In this document: piece after piece, positions 31,324 to 35,995 of the stretch
Position numbering within the stretch: the first letter of the stretch is position 1
How the letters are laid out: each line of letters starts with the position of its first letter
Source: Bacteroidaceae bacterium
GTDB taxonomy: Bacteria > Bacteroidota > Bacteroidia > Bacteroidales > Bacteroidaceae
Length of the DNA stretch: 35,995 bases
Assembly (NCBI GenBank): GCA_017614895.1
Contig: JAGAAZ010000091.1
Coordinates: 1-35,995, forward strand
Direction of reading: 5' to 3'
Notes under the pieces: model-generated
The model's database searches: none
Told to the model about the DNA's origin: nothing
The model's input: only the letters and a program-made list of their open reading frames with translations
Made by a program: the position numbers and the translations under genes

Positions 31324-33882
31324 TCATTTTAGAATGTTGGCAATTGTCACCATCATGGTTGCAATGGATGCAGCAGACGTTCCCATTGCTGTATATTCTG
31401 CTGTCGTCATCTTGTTCTTCTGTTGCTTCGACGGGACAACAATGGTACATCCTGGCTGAACGGCCTTCTTGCTGGAGTGATCCAATAACTCTACGGCACC
31501 ATTCATATAGATGGCATAGACCCGTGCCTTACGGGCATTGTCACCATATCCACCAGCACGCTTAATGTAATATTTCAGCGATTCTCCCTTCTTATAGTTC
31601 ATAGAAATAGGATACATCACATCACCACTGATTTTCACAATAGAAGAGTATTGAGGCACAATCAGTTTATCGCCCTCTCTCAACACAATATCCTCCTCAC
31701 ATCCTGGTTCCTTCATTGCTTTCTCAAGGTCTATAGAAACAGGAAAACTTGTACCAATATCCAGTTTCATCATCAGCAATGAATCTGCACGGTTAAAATC
31801 AAAATTCTTGTTCTCACTCTGCATCGACTCCTCATACAGAGTAATCTGCGATGCACGAAGTGATGCTTCCTGCTGTTGACGCTCTTCCTCCGTCATCTTA
31901 CGTTCCAGACGGGCACCCTTGGCATAACCCAAAGAACTGAGACCACCTGCAGATTTTACAAGGTCGCTCAACTTGTAGTTCTTATTCGTCATCGCATACT
32001 CTCCAGCAAAGTTGACTGCTCCTGATACACTCACATTCTGCTGTTCTGAATAGGATGGACTCTTACGGACTGCCACCTGATCATAGGGTTGCAACGTAAA
32101 GCCCGGCTCTCCATCCACCATGAAGCCATCTTTCAAAGCAAATGTGAAGGTTTCCGTCATATTTTCGTTATCCACCAATGCTCTCGGGTCATCAATACGT
32201 CGATACACATCCACCTTCACCGTTGATGCCGCATCCGTCAAACCACCAGCCTGAAGCACAAGGTCTTCCACCGTCGTGTTCTCCGCATACATATAGACAC
32301 CAGGATAATTCACTTCTCCCGTGATAGTCAGCGTTTGTTCTCCCAGCATATCCTTCTTGCTAGGGATGAACAGCACATCATTTTTACGCAATGGGATGTC
32401 TGCCACTGTACCATTCATTATACCTTGAATGTCAACAGCCAGCACTTCCAATGTCAAATCTTCTTTCTGACGATGCATCACAGCACGATTGGTGAAAGCA
32501 TCCTCACGCAACCCTTCTGCTGCATTGACCAAATCCCTGACAGAACTGATATTGCCACCTACTTCATACATACCACTGTGGAACACGGCTCCACGCACCT
32601 CCACCATATTCGAATAACGTGCCACCACGCTATCAACTGTAACAGAGTCACCATCCGTCACTGTGAAATTAGCCCAATCAAATTCTCCTACCGTATGAAT
32701 AGAATATTCTGCACCGTCCTTACGTGTTACACGAATACTCTTCTTGTAAGCATCTCCAGTGAAACCACCTGTATAATTCAGCAAAGTGGAAATGGTCTCG
32801 TTCCTCTTCATCTCATAGAACATTGGACGTTTCACCTTACCACGCACCTCCACTAAGGCATCGTATGGACCAACGACAATGATATCGTTATCATTCAAAC
32901 GTACATCACCTCGTGCATTGCCATTGAGAATGTAATCATACACGTCTATTGAGGAGATGACACGTCCCTGACGATAGACTTTAATATCACGCAATGTACC
33001 AATATCGTTGATGCCACCAGCTGCATAAAGGGCATTGAATGCAGAGGAAAGGGAACTCAATGTGTAAGTTCCTGGCACATTCACTTCACCCATCACCTGC
33101 ACTTGTATGCTACGTGTGCTACCCACTGAAAGCGAGATACTTGACTCTGAATAATATTTACCCAAACGTGAACGGAGATAATTCGTAGCTTCTGATACGC
33201 TCAACCCTCCAATCTTGCAAGGACCAACACCAGCAATAACCACTACCCCATCCGGAGAAATCGTTTCCGTGAAAGTTTCCTGCGATGCTCCCCAAATGTC
33301 AATAATTACATCATCACCTGCACCTAAACGATAATTGGCTGGTGTCGCCATATTCATGTTAGGCTGGAAGGTCAGCATCTGGTTGTTGAAGATATTACGA
33401 CCGAACACCTCACTCTCATCCTTGAAATAGTTCTGGTAATAAATGAGTGAGTCAATGTCCATGAATTCGATTTCATCATTTAGCGCCTGTTCACGTTCCT
33501 GACGAGTTCCGTAGTTACGATTTTGAGCGCGCATCTGCGATTGAATCATGTATTGATTCTGCCTCTGATTCTGCTCGGCTCTCTCCTGCCTCTCTTGACG
33601 GATACGGCTCTGCGACTTATTGGCATTCTGTCCTGTCAAGTCTGACGCACCCAGATTCTGTTTCTCAGCCTCCTGTTTCTTGCGGATACGCCGTAACTGC
33701 TCTGTGGTCACACCCCTCTGCAGCAGTTTGGTCACAATCTGCTGTTGGGTGGAACCTTTTTCCTGCTCCCGCTGTACAAATTGTATCACCTGCTCATCAC
33801 TCATCGACTGGGAGAACGTTGGCAATGTGCAAACAAAAAGTCCGAAGATAAATATCAATTTCTTAATGGAAGAAATCTTCAT
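31324..33882 (-). CDS. Wza-like polysaccharide export protein with multiple SLBB domains
   Basis: This 852-residue protein has a signal peptide (1-25; ends TFSQ-S) and a Gln/Arg/Asn-rich linker (about 28-135). A polysaccharide-export (PES) domain follows (about 180-260; YRLGAGDDVIIDIWGASQETF), then repeated SLBB domains recognisable by 'V-x-G-x-V-x-x-P-G-x-Y' starts (QVMGEVNVPGTYTL, EVRGKVKRPMFYEM, EVRGAVFHSGMYEV, TITGEVNYPGVYMY, SVSGAVNFAGEYAM, KISGDVMYPISMNY). The C-terminus ends in a hydrophobic segment (about 825-850). Family members form the outer-membrane or periplasm-spanning exit channel for polysaccharide. At about twice the size of E. coli Wza with six SLBB units, it may span more of the periplasm. 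No lipobox is seen. Confidence 0.9.
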   Translation of the reverse strand: MKISSIKKLIFIFGLFVCTLPTFSQSMSDEQVIQFVQREQEKGSTQQQIVTKLLQRGVTTEQLRRIRKKQEAEKQNLGASDLTGQNANKSQSRIRQERQERAEQNQRQNQYMIQSQMRAQNRNYGTRQEREQALNDEIEFMDIDSLIYYQNYFKDESEVFGRNIFNNQMLTFQPNMNMATPANYRLGAGDDVIIDIWGASQETFTETISPDGVVVIAGVGPCKIGGLSVSEATNYLRSRLGKYYSESSISLSVGSTRSIQVQVMGEVNVPGTYTLSSLSSAFNALYAAGGINDIGTLRDIKVYRQGRVISSIDVYDYILNGNARGDVRLNDNDIIVVGPYDALVEVRGKVKRPMFYEMKRNETISTLLNYTGGFTGDAYKKSIRVTRKDGAEYSIHTVGEFDWANFTVTDGDSVTVDSVVARYSNMVEVRGAVFHSGMYEVGGNISSVRDLVNAAEGLREDAFTNRAVMHRQKEDLTLEVLAVDIQGIMNGTVADIPLRKNDVLFIPSKKDMLGEQTLTITGEVNYPGVYMYAENTTVEDLVLQAGGLTDAASTVKVDVYRRIDDPRALVDNENMTETFTFALKDGFMVDGEPGFTLQPYDQVAVRKSPSYSEQQNVSVSGAVNFAGEYAMTNKNYKLSDLVKSAGGLSSLGYAKGARLERKMTEEERQQQEASLRASQITLYEESMQSENKNFDFNRADSLLMMKLDIGTSFPVSIDLEKAMKEPGCEEDIVLREGDKLIVPQYSSIVKISGDVMYPISMNYKKGESLKYYIKRAGGYGDNARKARVYAIYMNGAVELLDHSSKKAVQPGCTIVVPSKQQKNKMTTAEYTAMGTSAASIATMMVTIANILK

Positions 33883-33903
33883 AGCGTTTTGGTATATTAG
33901 GTT

Positions 33904-34518
33904 TTAGATATTATACAATGTTTTGATAATGATTTTGACATCAAGTCCCAAACTGCGGTTTCTCAAATAATCAAGATCCATCTCGAGTCGCTTGAGCATC
34001 TTCTCCATCGTATCGGTGTAGCCATTTTGTATGGTTGCTAACGATGTGACACCAGGTGTGGACTGATACAGCAACTGATAGTCGGGGTTATGCTCCATGA
34101 TTTGGGCAATAAAATACTGGCGTTCCGGACGATACCCAACAAAGGACATATCTCCTTTCAACACATTCCATATCTGTGGCAATTCATCCAAATGGCGCTT
34201 ACGCAACACCTTACCGAACTCTGTCAAACGAGGGTCATCGTCTTGCTCCAATTGTGGCACACCATCCTTTTCTGCATCCACCACCATCGTACGGAACTTG
34301 TATATTCTAAATGGTTTACCTCCCCTGCCTATACGCTCTTGGCTGTAAATGACAGGACCCGAAGCATTCCACCTCTGTCTAATATATATGTATAAAAAGA
34401 TTGGAGATAGCACTATCAGCAGAAACAGGGCACCCACTACATCTCCCACACGCTTCAACGCCTTCTCAAATCCATTCATGCCGTCTATGTTCGTCGACTC
34501 TTTCTCTTGACTCATCAA
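33904..34518 (-). CDS. Short phosphoglycosyl transferase (PglC/WcaJ catalytic type)
   Basis: This 204-residue protein is the minimal monotopic phosphoglycosyl transferase. It has a re-entrant membrane helix (about 24-46; VGDVVGALFLLIVLSPIFLYIY), then SGPVIYSQERIGRGGKPFRIYKFRTM (53-78), the catalytic Asp-Glu dyad in HLDELPQIWNV (111-112) and FVGYRPERQYF (127-137). It transfers a phosphosugar to undecaprenyl phosphate to start a repeat unit. It lacks the N-terminal membrane and Rossmann domains of the 13800 protein. It is first in the distal operon, 21 bases before the SLBB gene. Met14 is an alternative start. Confidence 0.9.
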   Translation of the reverse strand: MMSQEKESTNIDGMNGFEKALKRVGDVVGALFLLIVLSPIFLYIYIRQRWNASGPVIYSQERIGRGGKPFRIYKFRTMVVDAEKDGVPQLEQDDDPRLTEFGKVLRKRHLDELPQIWNVLKGDMSFVGYRPERQYFIAQIMEHNPDYQLLYQSTPGVTSLATIQNGYTDTMEKMLKRLEMDLDYLRNRSLGLDVKIIIKTLYNI

Positions 34519-34534
34519 TCGTTCTACTTTTTCC

Positions 34535-34607
34535 TTATATATGTAATATATAACGAAATGTTTTCACATTTATTATACATCTTTTTTACTAAAATCGGAC
34601 AAAGTTA
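34535..34607 (-). promoter_or_regulatory. -7 box and leader palindrome of the distal polysaccharide operon
   Basis: On minus, TAACTTTG (plus 34600-34607) is a perfect -7 box about 80 bases upstream of the 34518 start codon; a clear -33 box is not seen. In the leader, TTATATA (34535-34541) and TATATAA (34547-34553) form an AT-rich inverted repeat similar to the one before the WecA-like gene. Confidence 0.5.
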
Positions 34608-34651
34608 GCAATAATTTACGGATAAACAGCACACATCCGAAGTTTTTTTCC

Positions 34652-34659
34652 TAAATTCG
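34652..34659 (+). promoter_or_regulatory. Possible -7 box of pepT
   Basis: TAAATTCG differs from TAnnTTTG by one base (C for T) and lies 75 bases before the pepT ATG. No convincing -33 box is seen. The leader contains AGAGAAAGAGTC (34669-34680), also present in the leader of the 13800 gene. Confidence 0.35.
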
Positions 34660-34733
34660 CAAGCAGAAAGAGAAAGAGTCACATATCTGTACTCTTCACA
34701 CATTGAAAAAGGACAATTAAATCAACAAAAAGC

Positions 34734-35960
34734 ATGAATATCGTTGAACGTTTTTTAAGCTATGTTGCCTACGACACACAATCATCGGAAGAGACCAACA
34801 TGACACCTTCCACCGAAAAGCAACGAATCTTTGCACAGCACTTGAAAGAGGAACTCATTGCTGAAGGTTTGCAAGATGTGGAACTGGACGAATTAGGGTA
34901 TCTCTACGCCACTCTACCAGCCAACACTGATCAGCTAGTGCCCACCATCGGCTTCATTGCCCACATGGACACCAGCCCCGATGCCTCGGGCAAGAATGTG
35001 AAGCCCCGCATCATTGAAAAGTACGATGGCACAGACATTCTTCTATCTGACAGCATCGTCACCTCGGTGGAGAAATTCCCCGAACTGCTCGACCACATCG
35101 GTGAAGACCTCATCGTAACCAACGGCACCACCTTGTTGGGCGCCGATGACAAGGCTGGCATTGCTGAGATTGTACAGGCGATGGTCTATCTCCAGGAACA
35201 TCCTGAAATCAAGCATGGAAAGATTCGCGTGGGCTTCAATCCCGACGAGGAAATTGGTTTGGGTGCCCATCATTTCGACGTGGAGAAGTTTGGATGCGAC
35301 TTCGCCTATACGATGGACGGCAGTGAAGTAGGCGAAATTGAGTTTGAGAACTTCAATGCCGCCTCCGCCAAAATCACCATTAACGGATGCTCCGTGCATC
35401 CTGGTTATGCCAAGGACAAAATGATTAATGCAGTCCGCATCGCCACCGAGCTCGTTAGTCTTTTGCCCGCCGAGGAGACGCCTGAGATGACCGAGGGCTA
35501 TGAGGGGTTCTTCCATCTCACCAACCTCAACGGCTCGGTGGAGAAGGCTCAACTCTCCTTCATCATCCGCGACCACGACCGTGAGTACTTCGAGAGTCGG
35601 AAAGCAGAAATGCTTGACATCGTGGGAACCATCAACGAGAAATATGGCGAGGGCGTGGCTGAACTGGAGATGAAAGACCAGTACTATAATATGCGAGAGA
35701 TGGTCGAGACGAAGATGTACATCATCGACATCGCCAAGAAGGCCATCGCCGAGGCGGGCATGACACCCAAAATCAAAGCCATTCGCGGAGGCACTGATGG
35801 GGCACAACTTTCCTTCAAGGGACTGCCCTGCCCCAACATCTTTGCAGGTGGACTCAACTTCCACGGTCCCCACGAGTTCCTCCCCATCCAGAGCCTCGAA
35901 AAAGCGATGATGACAGTAGTCAATATCTGTCAATTAACCACAAAGGAACTTGGTCAATAG
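34734..35960 (+). CDS. pepT: Peptidase T (tripeptide aminopeptidase)
   Basis: PepT is a cytosolic dizinc M20 aminopeptidase that removes the N-terminal residue of tripeptides. This 408-residue protein has the normal length. The metal and catalytic residues are present: [10 protein letters not shown] (His77, Asp79), LLGADDKAG (Asp139), NPDEEIGLG (Glu172/Glu173), [17 protein letters not shown] (Asp195) and the late [10 protein letters not shown] (His near residue 375). The stop codon lies in the loop of a strong terminator. It appears to be a single-gene unit, divergent from the distal polysaccharide operon. Confidence 0.96.
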   Translation: MNIVERFLSYVAYDTQSSEETNMTPSTEKQRIFAQHLKEELIAEGLQDVELDELGYLYATLPANTDQLVPTIGFIAHMDTSPDASGKNVKPRIIEKYDGTDILLSDSIVTSVEKFPELLDHIGEDLIVTNGTTLLGADDKAGIAEIVQAMVYLQEHPEIKHGKIRVGFNPDEEIGLGAHHFDVEKFGCDFAYTMDGSEVGEIEFENFNAASAKITINGCSVHPGYAKDKMINAVRIATELVSLLPAEETPEMTEGYEGFFHLTNLNGSVEKAQLSFIIRDHDREYFESRKAEMLDIVGTINEKYGEGVAELEMKDQYYNMREMVETKMYIIDIAKKAIAEAGMTPKIKAIRGGTDGAQLSFKGLPCPNIFAGGLNFHGPHEFLPIQSLEKAMMTVVNICQLTTKELGQ

Positions 35961-35980
35961 CCAAGTTCCTTTGTGGTTTT
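35936..35980 (+). terminator. Intrinsic terminator overlapping the end of pepT
   Basis: An 18-bp perfect stem pairs 35936-35953 with 35961-35978 (AACCACAAAGGAACTTGG and its complement) around a 7-base loop that contains the pepT TAG (35958-35960). The stem's own 3' end gives the T-run (35977-35980). The structure is nearly symmetrical and could also stop transcription arriving on minus. Confidence 0.85.
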
Positions 35981-35995
35981 ATCGTCATCATCCTC

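Noticed and set aside
1..35995. CRISPR array, insertion sequence, prophage, toxin-antitoxin or restriction system
   Set aside because: No regularly spaced repeats, transposase, integrase, phage or defence gene was recognised on either strand.

Overview
The window looks like a chromosomal segment of a Bacteroidales bacterium, most likely Prevotella or a close relative. The evidence is the gene content (Bacteroidetes-type GH57/glycogen operon, NhaD, RNase Y, Wzi-family capsule protein, EpsG-like polymerase) and the repeated occurrence of the Bacteroidetes sigma-ABfr promoter signature, TTTG (-33) and TAnnTTTG (-7), with few Shine-Dalgarno sequences. No transposase, integrase, phage gene, CRISPR array or rRNA operon was seen.

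Layout. 1-250: tRNA-Gly(GCC) and two terminators. 247-4932 (minus): a three-gene glycogen/alpha-glucan operon (GH57 protein, glycogen synthase-like glycosyltransferase, GH133 debranching enzyme), divergent from a Crp/Fnr-type regulator at 5164. 5896-9980 (minus): nhaD, pfkA, miaA and a diacylglycerol kinase-like gene in a close-packed row. 10098-11681: tRNA-Gly(CCC) on minus, divergent from recF plus a DUF721 gene on plus. 11717-13476 (minus): upp and a CNNM/CBS membrane protein. 13650-21541 (plus): a full-length polyprenyl glycosylphosphotransferase behind a structured leader, a conserved unknown gene, a coiled-coil gene, zapA, a structured intergenic RNA candidate, rny, wzi, a lipoprotein and a WecA-like transferase.

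21606-34518 is an exopolysaccharide locus read mostly on minus in two blocks. The distal block (34518 to 28996) holds a short phosphoglycosyl transferase, a large Wza/SLBB export protein and two GT4 glycosyltransferases. The proximal block (27328 to 21606) holds Wzz, a Wzx flippase, an unusual glycosyltransferase, an EpsG-like polymerase and a GT4 enzyme. A single plus-strand gene for a secreted beta-helix protein (27604) lies between them. pepT closes the window at 34734 with an intrinsic terminator.

How it works together. The polysaccharide genes form a nearly complete Wzx/Wzy-type pathway: three candidate initiating enzymes (13800, 20453, 33904), at least four glycosyltransferases, flippase, polymerase, chain-length regulator, outer-membrane export protein, a Wzi-family surface protein and a possible secreted polysaccharide-acting enzyme. 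Nucleotide-sugar synthesis genes and a Wzc-type kinase are absent, so precursors must come from elsewhere.

Points most worth a second look: poly-G tracts in three polysaccharide genes, including G8 at codon 16-18 of a glycosyltransferase (possible slippage switch); a MiaA missing an internal segment; an Asp-to-Asn change in the metal-binding motif of PfkA; a recF promoter so close to the ATG that the mRNA should be leaderless; and structured RNAs upstream of the 13800 gene and between zapA and rny.
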